A stretch of 64,000 nt of DNA, taken from NCBI RefSeq assembly GCF_026242195.1, contig NZ_RKLV01000006.1:62001-126000 (forward strand), given 5' to 3'. The position numbers and the translations under genes are program-made. The notes beneath the pieces were generated by a model, which saw only the letters and a program-made list of their open reading frames with translations, was not told the origin of the DNA and did not search any database. Positions 44,946-54,081 of the stretch are shown here, piece after piece (position 1 is the stretch's first letter; every line of letters begins with the position of its first letter). This DNA comes from Halorutilus salinus (lineage in GTDB: Archaea; Halobacteriota; Halobacteria; Halobacteriales; Halorutilaceae).

Positions 44946-46556
44946 TTAGCCTTCCTCCGGTTCGTCGAGAAGCTCTTCGACCTTCTCACCGCCGACTTCC
45001 TCTATCTCGTCGTGGGGGTTTGCGTAGTAGTCACGGATACGGCGCGTGAACTCCCTGTAGTCGTCGACCTCGTCGTCCACCATCCTACGCAGAAACTTAC
45101 GCCGGTTGTCGAGTTCGACGAGTATCTGGTTCCGTGACACGCCCATCGTGTCGCTTATCTCGTCGACCACGACGCTGTCGCCTCTTCTCCGTGCCTCGTC
45201 GGTCGCGGCGTCCCAGTCGAAAAGACGGTTTGAGTTTATATCGCCCGTCCGTGAGTCTATACCCGCGATCTCGGTGAGTTCGCGCGTCCGACGTATACGT
45301 TCGTCGCCGCCCTCCTTACGTGTCAGAAGCTGGACGGAGACGATGTCGAGCGCCTTCATCATCGACCGCGGCACGTTTATCGGCGGGTTTTCGAGCCTGT
45401 TTATGACCGTCTGGACGGAGTCGGCGTGCATCGTCGAGTACGTCGTGTGACCAGTGTTCATCGCCTGAAACAGGGTCATTGCCTCCTCGCCACGCACCTC
45501 GCCCACTATTATGTACTCCGGACGGTGGCGGAGCGCCGAACGCAGAAGCGTGTACATCCCTATACGCGACCCCTCGTCTATCCCTTCGCGCGTCACCGTC
45601 CCGACCCAGTTCTCGTGGCTAAGCTGTATCTCGGGCGTGTCCTCTATGGAGACGACCTTCGAACGCGGGGGTATGAACATGGAGACGGCGTTCATGCTCG
45701 TCGTCTTTCCCGACGCAGTACCGCCTGCAAAGATGAGCGACTTACCTTGCTGTATTGCGAACCAGAGGTACGCCATCTCCTCGACGCTGAAGGTTCCGTT
45801 ACGGATCAGATCGACAGGCGTGAACGGATCCTCGGAGAACTTACGTACCGTGAACGTCGAGCCTCCGCGTGTCACCTCGCGTCCCAAAGTGAGTTCGGCG
45901 CGCGAACCACCCGACAGCGTCGTGGAGACGATAGGGCTTTCGACGCTGATATGCTGACCCGAATGCTGTGCGAGACGTGTGACGAACGAGTCGAGTTCCT
46001 CCTCCTGAAACGAGATATTCGTCCGTATATCCTGATAACTCTGGTGGTAGAGGTAGACGGGAACGTCGTAGCCGTCGCACGATATGTCCTCTATACGTTC
46101 GTCGTTCATCAGCGGGTCAATCTTTCCGAAGCCCGTGTACGACCGGCGGAGGTAGTAGAGTATACGGTAGAAGGACGCGGGCGTTAGGGCGACGCCGTAC
46201 TCGCGGATTAGACGCAGTGCCCCCTGCTCTACGGCGTCGTCCGTGTCGCCCTCTCCGAGTTCGCGCTCGACGAGTACGTTACGTAGGTCGCCGAAGAGAC
46301 GTTCCAAAAGACGTTTCTCGAAGCTACCGAGGCGGGGTTCGTGGACGTGGTAGACGTGCTCCATCTTCTCGTCGTCGTACAGAACCGAGACGGTGGCGTA
46401 CGGCTCGTTTACGCCGTAGCTCTCGACGAGCTCGTAGCCGTCGGGTATCTGTACATCGAGTATCTCCTCGGTTCGGGGTTCGTAGCCTTCGACATCGACG
46501 CCGCCTTCCTCGAAAGCCGACAGAAACAGGCTCTTAGCCGAAGACAGGGCGCGCAT
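44946..46556 (-). CDS. Type II/IV secretion ATPase (PilB-like)
   Basis: A 536-residue secretion ATPase. It has an N-terminal domain (1-190), then LIFAGGTASGKTTSMNA (Walker A), the Asp box around VSIEDTPEIQL, HRPEYIIVGEVRGEEA (Walker B) and NTGHTTYSTMHAD (His box). It powers filament assembly with the adjacent PilC-like protein. The ATG at 46556 is chosen; a GTG at 46613, 2 nt after the rfcL stop, is possible and would add 19 residues. Confidence 0.9.
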   Translation of the reverse strand: MRALSSAKSLFLSAFEEGGVDVEGYEPRTEEILDVQIPDGYELVESYGVNEPYATVSVLYDDEKMEHVYHVHEPRLGSFEKRLLERLFGDLRNVLVERELGEGDTDDAVEQGALRLIREYGVALTPASFYRILYYLRRSYTGFGKIDPLMNDERIEDISCDGYDVPVYLYHQSYQDIRTNISFQEEELDSFVTRLAQHSGQHISVESPIVSTTLSGGSRAELTLGREVTRGGSTFTVRKFSEDPFTPVDLIRNGTFSVEEMAYLWFAIQQGKSLIFAGGTASGKTTSMNAVSMFIPPRSKVVSIEDTPEIQLSHENWVGTVTREGIDEGSRIGMYTLLRSALRHRPEYIIVGEVRGEEAMTLFQAMNTGHTTYSTMHADSVQTVINRLENPPINVPRSMMKALDIVSVQLLTRKEGGDERIRRTRELTEIAGIDSRTGDINSNRLFDWDAATDEARRRGDSVVVDEISDTMGVSRNQILVELDNRRKFLRRMVDDEVDDYREFTRRIRDYYANPHDEIEEVGGEKVEELLDEPEEG

Positions 46557-46614
46557 TCTTGTCTTTACGTCTGCGTCCCACCCACTTATCTTTTTTGCGC
46601 CGTCTACGCCCACC

Positions 46615-47910
46615 TCAGAAGCTCGAAAGCGTACTCTGTGACTCGTCGTCGTCCTCCTCTTCGACCTCCTCGGGTTCGTCGTCACCGACGACATCCTCTG
46701 CGCGTGACTCGTCCCATCCGGTTAGGTAGGCGAGTTCGTCGGCTGAGAGGCCGAGTGACGCCGCTATGCGCGCCGCTGTTTCCTCGTCCTCGAAAAGGAC
46801 ACGTACGTAGGGGAAGATGTCGTCGCGCGCCGACGCCATGCTCGCGCCGCTCGCCTCGCCTATCTTACGCGCTGTCGAGTCGCGTGTGTCGCGCTCGCCG
46901 CGTGTACGTCCGAGACGCCGGAAGGTAGACGGCGGCGAGTAACGCGTCCATCCCCCGCCACCGCCCCGGCGCGCCGTCTGTACGCCTACCATGTTGTCGT
47001 TGGCGTAACGCCAAAGCGAGTAGTTCTGTGTGGCGCGCGTCCTACCGAGGAAGACGTCGGCGCGCGACAGGCGTCGGTACGCCTCGGCGAGTTCGTCGCC
47101 CGTGTACACCTTAGGGACGTTCTCGTCTAGCCAGTGTACCATGTCGTCGGGCGACTCGTCGACATCGCGCGCATCGCGGAGCGCCGTTCCGAAGTCGTCG
47201 CCCTTAAGAACGGTGTCGAGGAACTCAAAGATGTCCTCAGTCGTATCGCGTCCGCCCGTCGCCGAGACGTCGTCGACGGTGACCGCGTCGCGCCCCTCCG
47301 CGACAGCCTGTAGGTCGTGTATAGCGCCGCGCAGGTCGCCTGAGTTTGCGTCGGCGATACTCTTGAGCGCCTCCTTTTCGTACTCGACCCCCTCCTCGTT
47401 ACAGATATCGCGCAGAACGGGGAGTATCGAACGTGCGGTCACGTTACCGAACTCGATCTCGCGGCACGCGTTCCTGAGCGAACGGCTCATCTCGTACGGG
47501 TCGTTGGCTATGAGAACCACGGGCTGGCTCGCTGTCTTGAGCATCTCCGTGACGGCGCGCGAACCGCCCCTGTCGGCGTTACCGTGCAGGTTGTCCGCCT
47601 CGTCCATGACGACGAGCGTACGTCCGCCCGTCAGTCCCGCCGAACGCGTCGCCTCACCCGCGACCTCCTCGACTGCGTCGGCGGTACGTGCGTCGGAGGC
47701 GTTCATCTCTACTACCGTCCATCCCATGTCGTTGGCGAGCGCATGGACGGCGCTCGTCTTACCCACACCCGGCGCACCGTGGACGAGCGCGGGTTCACGG
47801 TCGCCTTCCTCCCAGTCCTCCGCCCATCCGCGTAACTGCTTTACGGACTTGTTGTTTCCGCGTACGTCGGCGAGCGTATCCGGGCGGTACCTCTCTGTCC
47901 AGTCTGCCAT
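46615..47910 (-). CDS. rfcL: Replication factor C large subunit
   Basis: Clamp loader large subunit that opens the PCNA ring with RfcS. The 431 residues show the AAA+ core: RYRPDTLADVRGN, Walker A GAPGVGKT (45-52), VVMDEADNLHG (Walker B), and a sensor 1 region near VLIANDPYEMS. The C-terminal collar region ends QSTLSSF, a PIP-box-like PCNA-binding motif. A highly acidic linker (EEVEEEDDDES) precedes it. Slightly shorter than many haloarchaeal RfcL proteins but complete. Confidence 0.95.
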   Translation of the reverse strand: MADWTERYRPDTLADVRGNNKSVKQLRGWAEDWEEGDREPALVHGAPGVGKTSAVHALANDMGWTVVEMNASDARTADAVEEVAGEATRSAGLTGGRTLVVMDEADNLHGNADRGGSRAVTEMLKTASQPVVLIANDPYEMSRSLRNACREIEFGNVTARSILPVLRDICNEEGVEYEKEALKSIADANSGDLRGAIHDLQAVAEGRDAVTVDDVSATGGRDTTEDIFEFLDTVLKGDDFGTALRDARDVDESPDDMVHWLDENVPKVYTGDELAEAYRRLSRADVFLGRTRATQNYSLWRYANDNMVGVQTARRGGGGGWTRYSPPSTFRRLGRTRGERDTRDSTARKIGEASGASMASARDDIFPYVRVLFEDEETAARIAASLGLSADELAYLTGWDESRAEDVVGDDEPEEVEEEDDDESQSTLSSF

Positions 47911-47959
47911 CGGCGTTCCTACGCACCGAACCGTCTTGAATCACGGTGTCGTGCGGTCG

Positions 47960-50533
47960 TCAGTCGAAGTGGCGTCCGACGACCCACGCGACGCAGAGGT
48001 AAGCCGGGAGGCAGAGGGCGACCACAAAGCCGAGAAGGGTGAGGTCGGCGACGCCGAGAGGCACGGTTCCGAAGTAACGCCGAAGAGGCGTGTACAGTAC
48101 CGACGCCTGTAGAACGATCGAAGCGCCGACGGCGGTGGCGAGCCACGGGTTTGACACCGTCGGCGTCTCGCGTAGCCAACGGATGACGTACAGCTTGGCG
48201 AACTCAAGGACGACGAACCCCGTGAAGACCATCGTCATCGCATACGGCGTCACGGCGTCAGCGCCGTCGAGTATCACGAAGGCGAGACCGAGTGTGACGA
48301 CGGAGGTGACGGCACCCGTACCCCCGATGAGTTCGAGCATCGGACGCCCTACTATACCGCGGTCGGGTTCACGCGGTGGGCGTTCCATTACGTCGCCGCT
48401 TTTTGGATCAGCACCGAGGGCGAGCGCCGGCAGACCGTCGGTCAGAAGGTTTATCCAGAGCAACTGGACGGCGGGGAGTAGAAGGTAGCCGTAAAGGGAC
48501 GCGACAAAGACGACGGCGACCTCGGCGACGTTTGCGCTCAGGAGGTAGGCGACGAACTTCCATACGTTGTCGAAGATGGCACGTCCGCGTTCGACGGCGC
48601 TCTCTATGGTCGCATAGTTGTCGTCAAGGAGTACCATGTCGGAAGCCTGGCGTGCGACATCCGTACCGCGTACGCCCATGGCGACGCCGACATCCGCGTT
48701 CTTTAGCGCCGGAGCGTCGTTGACGCCGTCGCCCGTCATAGCGACGTAGTGGCCGCGATCCTGCAAGGCTCTGAGTATACGTACCTTGTGCTCCGGCGAG
48801 GCGCGCGCGAAGACGTTGACGGAGTCGACGCGTTCGCGTAACTCCGTATCGTCCATCCCCTCTACATCGGAGCCTTCGAGAACCTCTGCGTCGAAGCCGA
48901 GTTCGTCGGCTATCGCCCCAGCCGTCCGGACGTTGTCGCCCGTCACCATCTTTACGTCTATACCAGCCTTCCTCGTCGCTTCTATGGCTTCGGCAACCTC
49001 GTCGCGCGGCGGGTCTATCATACCCGTGAGACCGACGAAGACGAGAGCGTCGCCGAGAGCTTCGGCGTCGTCGGGTTCGTCGACGTACGCCACACCGAGT
49101 ACGCGGAGAGCGTCGTCGCCAAACGCCTTCACCTTCTCCTCCACCTTCCGGCGCATCCCGTCGTTGAGTTCAACGACGCCGTCCGCCGTGAGAATCCGGT
49201 CGGAGTTCGAGAGAACCGTACCCGGAGCGCCTTTGACGTAGCCAACACGTCCGCCTTTCTCACCGTCCTCGTGTACCGTCCCCATCCACTTGCGCTCCGA
49301 CGAGAACGGAACCTCTTCTACACGCGGCTTCTCGCTACGGAGGGCCTCCACATCGATACCCCGTTTCTCCGCGGCGCGTACGAGCGCCTGTTCGGTCGGA
49401 TCCCCGTCGTCCGGCGTCGCATCGTTGCAGAAAACGCCCGCGCGGAGTAGGAGGCTGTCCTTATCCCCCTCTTTGTCCATCCCAACCACCTCGTCGTGTA
49501 CCCACAGCCTGCTTACGGTCATCTCTCCCTCCGTCAGCGTCCCCGTCTTGTCGGTACAGATCACGTCGACGGAGCCGAGCGACTCGACAGCGGGTAGACT
49601 CCGGACGAGGGCGTTCTCGTTCGACATCCTGCGAACGCCGAGTGCGAGCGTCAGTGTAACGACGGCACGAAGTCCTTCGGGAACGGCGGCGACGGCGAGC
49701 GATACGGCGGTCAGCACCGCCTGTACGGTTCCGGTTCCACGGAGAAGCAGTATGGGCGCGACGACCGCCGAGAGTGCGACGACGCCGACACCGAGGCTCT
49801 TCCCGAGCCTGTTGAGTTCGTTCTGCAAAGGCGTCCGTGTCTTCTCGGTCGAGGCGAGTTCCTCGGCTATTCCGCCGACCTCGGTTTCCATACCTGTCGA
49901 TGTAACGACAACGACGGCTTTTCCGCGCGTCACGCTCGTGCCCTTGTAGACCATCGACACGCGCTCCGCGACCGGCGTGCCGGCTTCGACCGGCTCGGAA
50001 GACTTGGAGACGGGCATGCTTTCGCCCGTTAGGGTCGCCTCGTCAACCTCAAAATCCGTCGTCTCCAAGACGCGTCCGTCGGCGGGTACGACATCACCGC
50101 CCGTCAGAACGACGATGTCACCCGGCACGACGTTCGTTGCGTCTATCCCCGTTTCGACACCGTCGCGTCTCACAGTCGCCGTAGGAGCCGCTATACCGCG
50201 TAGCTCTTCGAGGCTACGTTCGGCACGGTAGTCCTGAACGAAGCCGAAGACGCCGTTCGCCACCACGATTACGGCTATCAGAACGGCGTCGACCGTATGA
50301 CCCGCCCAGACAGAGAGCAAGGCGGCTACGACGAGAACTCGGATCAGGACGCTGTCGAACTGAGCCGTGAAGATGCCGAAAGCCGACCGCCCGCCGCCGC
50401 TTACGATGTCGTTCTCGCCCACGTCGGCGAGCCTGCGCTCCGCCTCTTCGCTCGACAGACCAACACGTTCCGTGTCGAGGTCATCTACGGCTTCCTCGGC
50501 TGTCTTGGTGTGGGCGGACGAGGTTGACGACAC
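47960..50533 (-). CDS. P-type cation-transporting ATPase (P2A, Ca2+-ATPase-like)
   Basis: An 857-residue pump. It has a cation-ATPase N-terminal domain (1-60), TGES (169-172) in the actuator, VPEGLR in helix 4, the phosphorylation site CTDKTGT with Asp328, KGAPG in the nucleotide domain and MTGDGVNDAPALKNADVGVAMG in the hinge. Ten helices fit P2 ATPases. The PEGL motif supports Ca2+ or Mn2+ export, though the metal is not certain. It is 49 nt upstream of rfcL on the same strand. Confidence 0.92.
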   Translation of the reverse strand: MSSTSSAHTKTAEEAVDDLDTERVGLSSEEAERRLADVGENDIVSGGGRSAFGIFTAQFDSVLIRVLVVAALLSVWAGHTVDAVLIAVIVVANGVFGFVQDYRAERSLEELRGIAAPTATVRRDGVETGIDATNVVPGDIVVLTGGDVVPADGRVLETTDFEVDEATLTGESMPVSKSSEPVEAGTPVAERVSMVYKGTSVTRGKAVVVVTSTGMETEVGGIAEELASTEKTRTPLQNELNRLGKSLGVGVVALSAVVAPILLLRGTGTVQAVLTAVSLAVAAVPEGLRAVVTLTLALGVRRMSNENALVRSLPAVESLGSVDVICTDKTGTLTEGEMTVSRLWVHDEVVGMDKEGDKDSLLLRAGVFCNDATPDDGDPTEQALVRAAEKRGIDVEALRSEKPRVEEVPFSSERKWMGTVHEDGEKGGRVGYVKGAPGTVLSNSDRILTADGVVELNDGMRRKVEEKVKAFGDDALRVLGVAYVDEPDDAEALGDALVFVGLTGMIDPPRDEVAEAIEATRKAGIDVKMVTGDNVRTAGAIADELGFDAEVLEGSDVEGMDDTELRERVDSVNVFARASPEHKVRILRALQDRGHYVAMTGDGVNDAPALKNADVGVAMGVRGTDVARQASDMVLLDDNYATIESAVERGRAIFDNVWKFVAYLLSANVAEVAVVFVASLYGYLLLPAVQLLWINLLTDGLPALALGADPKSGDVMERPPREPDRGIVGRPMLELIGGTGAVTSVVTLGLAFVILDGADAVTPYAMTMVFTGFVVLEFAKLYVIRWLRETPTVSNPWLATAVGASIVLQASVLYTPLRRYFGTVPLGVADLTLLGFVVALCLPAYLCVAWVVGRHFD

Positions 50534-50786
50534 GGTTTCGGTTCAGACGACTACAGCCTAAATCCTTTGGTGAAGCCGTTACGAAGTTCGTAACTCTTCT
50601 CCGAGACTGTGACCGACACGGTCTAACTATGGAGTATATACTTCTTATCCGAGCCTCGGAGGGCGGCTTAACGCGTCTGTTAGTACGGGTTCCCGCCGCG
50701 TACCGCGTTCCGATATTCGAAGCGTTCGCCGTAGGTTCGCAACCTTCATTAACCGCGGCGTGCCACCAACGTACAGGAGAAGCCGG

Positions 50787-51197
50787 ATGGACGAGACCGA
50801 CTCACGTATACTCGAAGTCCTCAAACGTGACGCGCGGAAGCCGTACACAGAGGTCGCCGAGGAGGTCGGTACCTCCGAAGGAACCGTACGTAACCGCGTC
50901 GAAAGCATGGTCGACGACGGTGTTATACGTCGTTTTACGGTCTCGACGAGCGTCGGCAACGTCCGCGCCATGATAGAGGTTGAGGTCGATGTGGATGTGG
51001 AGACCTCGGATGTCTCCGACCGCGTCGTCGACTGGGACGGCGTTGACTTCGTCTGGGAGGTCAGCGGCGACGAGGACATGATAGTCGTCGTCGACGTTGC
51101 GGATACGTCGGAGGTCAACGACCTGATTACGCGTATGCGTCAGCAAGAAGAGACGGTCTCGACACGTACCCGGCTAATACTCGACGAGAGGATATAA
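50787..51197 (+). CDS. Lrp/AsnC family regulator of the arginine operon (LysM-like)
   Basis: A 136-residue Lrp/AsnC protein with an N-terminal HTH (DSRILEVLKRDARKPYTEVAEEVGTSEGTVRNRVE) and a C-terminal RAM ligand domain (WEVSGDEDMIVVVDV). It is the first gene of the arg cluster and probably an amino-acid-responsive regulator of it, as LysM is in Sulfolobus. The ATG at 50787 is preferred because the added upstream residues (MPPTYRRSR) look non-coding. TTCATTAACC lies about 35 nt upstream. Confidence 0.9.
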   Translation: MDETDSRILEVLKRDARKPYTEVAEEVGTSEGTVRNRVESMVDDGVIRRFTVSTSVGNVRAMIEVEVDVDVETSDVSDRVVDWDGVDFVWEVSGDEDMIVVVDVADTSEVNDLITRMRQQEETVSTRTRLILDERI

Positions 51198-51199
51198 CA

Positions 51200-51370
51200 A
51201 TGACATCAGCAGAATGCCCCGTGTGTGAAGCGGAAGTGGAGCCGGAATGGGAGGTAGAGCGCGGAGAGATCATAGACTGCGGAGACTGCGGCGCAGAGCT
51301 TGAGGTCGCCGACACGGAGCCGCTTGAGTACATAGAGGCTCCCGAACTCGAAGAGGACTGGGGAGAGTGA
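51200..51370 (+). CDS. argW: LysW/ArgW amino-group carrier protein
   Basis: A 56-residue carrier that is easily missed because of its size. It has a zinc ribbon (Cys6, Cys9, Cys27, Cys30) and ends with EEDWGE, the motif whose terminal Glu is linked to the substrate. In haloarchaea it carries glutamate and its intermediates through arginine synthesis, protecting the amino group. It starts 2 nt after the regulator stop and ends 1 nt before argX. Very acidic, as needed for electrostatic binding to the pathway enzymes. Confidence 0.95.
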   Translation: MTSAECPVCEAEVEPEWEVERGEIIDCGDCGAELEVADTEPLEYIEAPELEEDWGE

Positions 51371-51371
51371 C

Positions 51372-52232
51372 GTGACGAGGGTCGGCTTTCTGTGCTCGCG
51401 CGTCCGTAAGGACGAGAAGCTCCTCCTTGAAGAGCTACGCGACCGTGCGGATGTCGAACGTATCGACCCGCGTGAGGTATCGCTGGCTCTCGACTCCCCG
51501 GAAGGCGCGGAGGTCTCCCCCGAAGAACTCGACGTCGTCGTCGACCGTGCGATGAGCTACTCGCGCGGTCTTTACACGGCGCGTTTCTTCGGTTCGTACG
51601 GCGTTCCGGTCGTCAATACGTCGGATGTCGCACGCGTCTGTGGCGACAAGGTCGAGACATCGCTCGCTCTGCGCGAGGCGGATGTACGGACGCCGGATAC
51701 GCGTGTCGCGTTTACGCCCGAATCCGCTCTCGAAACCGTCGAGGCGGTCGGCTACCCCGTCGTCGTCAAGCCCATCGTTGGTTCATGGGCGCGTCTCCTC
51801 GCCAAGGTCAACGACCGCGACTCGGCGGAGGCTGTCTTCGAGCACAAGAAGGTTCTCGGAAGCTACGAGCACTCTGTCTTCTACGTACAGGACTTCGTCG
51901 ACAAGCCCGGACGCGACATACGCGTCGCTGTCGTCGGTGGCGAAGCCGTTGCGGCTATGTACCGCGAGAGCGACGACTGGATTACGAACGCCTCTGTGGG
52001 CGCGGAGACGACGGCGTGCGAAACCGACGGCCGTCTTGGATCCGTCGCCGTCGATGCGGCGCGTGCGGTCGGTGCGGAGGACGGCGTCGTCGGCGTCGAT
52101 ATAATGGAGGACGGCGACGAACTCTCCGTCCACGAGGTCAACCATTCGCTTGAGTTCAAGGCGTTGACGGAGGCGAGCGGTGTAAACGTCGCAGGTCGGT
52201 ACGCCGACCGTGTTATGGAGGTGGCGGAGTGA
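51372..52232 (+). CDS. argX: LysW-glutamate ligase ArgX (ATP-grasp)
   Basis: A 286-residue ATP-grasp ligase that joins glutamate to the C-terminal Glu of LysW. Domain signs: VNTSDVARVCGDKVETSLAL, YPVVVKPIVGSWARLL (ATP-binding Lys and loop), VFYVQDFVDKPGRDIRVAVVGG and the metal-binding end DIMEDGDELSVHEVNHSLEFK. It starts with GTG at 51372. Haloarchaea make lysine by the DAP route, so an arginine-specific role is more likely than lysine. Confidence 0.93.
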   Translation: MTRVGFLCSRVRKDEKLLLEELRDRADVERIDPREVSLALDSPEGAEVSPEELDVVVDRAMSYSRGLYTARFFGSYGVPVVNTSDVARVCGDKVETSLALREADVRTPDTRVAFTPESALETVEAVGYPVVVKPIVGSWARLLAKVNDRDSAEAVFEHKKVLGSYEHSVFYVQDFVDKPGRDIRVAVVGGEAVAAMYRESDDWITNASVGAETTACETDGRLGSVAVDAARAVGAEDGVVGVDIMEDGDELSVHEVNHSLEFKALTEASGVNVAGRYADRVMEVAE

Positions 52233-53248
52233 CCGAAGCTACGGTTATAGGCGGAAGCGGCTACACGGGGGGCGAGCTACTCCGTCTCATCGTCGGACAT
52301 CCACAGCTCGAACTCGGACAGGTGACGTCGCGGTCTAAGGAGCGGCGTACGGTGACGAGCGTACATCCCAACCTGCGCGGCGCTACGGACGCGCGTTTCG
52401 TCCATCCCGACGACCTCGAAGATACCGACCTTCTGTTCACGGCGACGCCCCACGGCTACACGATGGAGGAGATGCCGCGCCTCCGCGACCACGCCGATAC
52501 GGTCGTAGACCTGAGCGGTGACTTCCGTCTCGACGACCCGGCGGGGTACGACGAATGGTACGACGAGCACCCGAACCCGGGTATGCTCGACGAGGCGGTC
52601 TACGGGGTACCCGAACTCTACCGTGACGAGATCCGGGACGCGTCGCTCATCGCCGCCGCGGGCTGTAACGCCACGGCGTCGATACTCGCACTCCATCCGC
52701 TCGTCGAGAGCGGTATCGTCGACGACGAAGACGACGTCGTTCTGGACGTTAAGGCGAGTTCGAGCGCGGGGGGAGCGTCGGCGAACACGGCGTCGCACCA
52801 CGCCGAACGGTCGCGCGTCGTACGTCCGTACGCACCGACGAGCCACCGACATCAGGCGGAGATAGAACAGGAGACGGGTCTCGACGTTAACATGACCGTC
52901 CACGCTATCGAGATGGTGCGCGGTATCGCGGCGACGGCGCACGCCCTCGTAGAAGGCGTCGAAGAGAAGGAGCTATGGAAGGCTTACCGTGGCGCGTACG
53001 GTGACGAGCCGTTCGTCCGTGTCGCCAAGTCGCGCCGCGGCGTCTACCGGTACCCCGAACCCAAGGTCGTCGAAGGTACGAACTACTGCGACGTAGGCTT
53101 TGAGGTGAGCGACGACCGTGTCGTGGCGTTCAGCGCCGTCGACAACATGATGAAAGGAAGCGCAGGCATGGCGGTACAGTCAGCGAACATAGCGCTCGGA
53201 TACGATGAGGGCGCGGGACTCGGTTTCAACGGGATGCATCCTGTATGA
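52229..53248 (+). CDS. argC: LysW-gamma-glutamyl-phosphate reductase ArgC
   Basis: A 339-residue NADPH-dependent reductase that turns the LysW-bound glutamyl phosphate into the semialdehyde. The Rossmann start is VIGGSGYTGGELLRLI; the catalytic Cys146 is in AAGCNATAS; a His is found at PTSHRHQAEIEQ, and the end GMAVQSANIALGYDE is family-typical. The GTG start overlaps the argX stop in GTGA. Confidence 0.95.
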   Translation: MTEATVIGGSGYTGGELLRLIVGHPQLELGQVTSRSKERRTVTSVHPNLRGATDARFVHPDDLEDTDLLFTATPHGYTMEEMPRLRDHADTVVDLSGDFRLDDPAGYDEWYDEHPNPGMLDEAVYGVPELYRDEIRDASLIAAAGCNATASILALHPLVESGIVDDEDDVVLDVKASSSAGGASANTASHHAERSRVVRPYAPTSHRHQAEIEQETGLDVNMTVHAIEMVRGIAATAHALVEGVEEKELWKAYRGAYGDEPFVRVAKSRRGVYRYPEPKVVEGTNYCDVGFEVSDDRVVAFSAVDNMMKGSAGMAVQSANIALGYDEGAGLGFNGMHPV

Positions 53249-54081
53249 TCGACCAGAACGGAACGACCGTCGTCAAGATAGGAGGAACCGAAGGCGTCGA
53301 AAGGGGTTCCGTACTCAACGGTATCGCGGCGCGTGTGGAGAACGGCGAACCTCTCGTCGTCGTACACGGCGGAAGCGGCGCTGTCGACGAGCTTCACGAC
53401 CGCCTCGGCGTCGAACCGACGTACGTCGAAAGCCCGTCGGGCATGAAGGGACGTTTTACCGACGACGAGACGATGGAGATATTCAAGATGGCGATGGCGG
53501 GTAAGGTAAACACCGACATCGTCGAGGAACTTCAGACGCGCGGTGTCGACGCCGTCGGTCTCACGGGCGTCGACGGACGCCTCCTCGAAGGCGAACACAA
53601 GGACAAGGTGATCGCCGTCGAGGACGGACGTAAGAAGGTGAAACGCGGCGACCGTTCGGGGAAGATAGAGGAGGTCAACGACGAACTCCTCGAACTTCTT
53701 ATAGGTGCGGGGTACGTCCCCGTCGTCGGCGTCCCGATGGTTTCGTACGACGGCACAGCGGTCAACACCGACGCCGACCGTTCCGCCGCGGAGGTCGCAG
53801 GCGCTCTGGGTGCACGTCTCGTCATCCTTAGCGACGTCCCCGGTCTCCTACGCGATCCTGACGACACCGACAGCCTCGTAGAGAAGGTCGGGTACGACGG
53901 TATAGACGACGTTATCGACGAGTACGCAGAGGGGAAGATGAAGAAGAAGGTCTACGCCGCGCGCGAGGCTCTCGACGCGGGTGCGCGCAGTGTCGTCTTA
54001 GCCTCCGCGAACGTCGACGAAGCCGTAGCCCGCGCCCTCAACGGCGAAGGCACCGTCTTCGGATCGGAGGGTGAGGAATGA
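53245..54081 (+). CDS. argB: LysW-glutamate kinase ArgB
   Basis: A 278-residue amino acid kinase that phosphorylates LysW-bound glutamate. The N-terminal VVKIGGTEG and VVVHGGSGAVDELH loops bind ATP phosphates; ILSDVPGLLRDPDD is the nucleotide region, and MKKKVYAAREALDAGARSVVLA the C-terminal motif. The start ATG overlaps the argC stop by 4 nt (ATGA). Confidence 0.95.
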   Translation: MIDQNGTTVVKIGGTEGVERGSVLNGIAARVENGEPLVVVHGGSGAVDELHDRLGVEPTYVESPSGMKGRFTDDETMEIFKMAMAGKVNTDIVEELQTRGVDAVGLTGVDGRLLEGEHKDKVIAVEDGRKKVKRGDRSGKIEEVNDELLELLIGAGYVPVVGVPMVSYDGTAVNTDADRSAAEVAGALGARLVILSDVPGLLRDPDDTDSLVEKVGYDGIDDVIDEYAEGKMKKKVYAAREALDAGARSVVLASANVDEAVARALNGEGTVFGSEGEE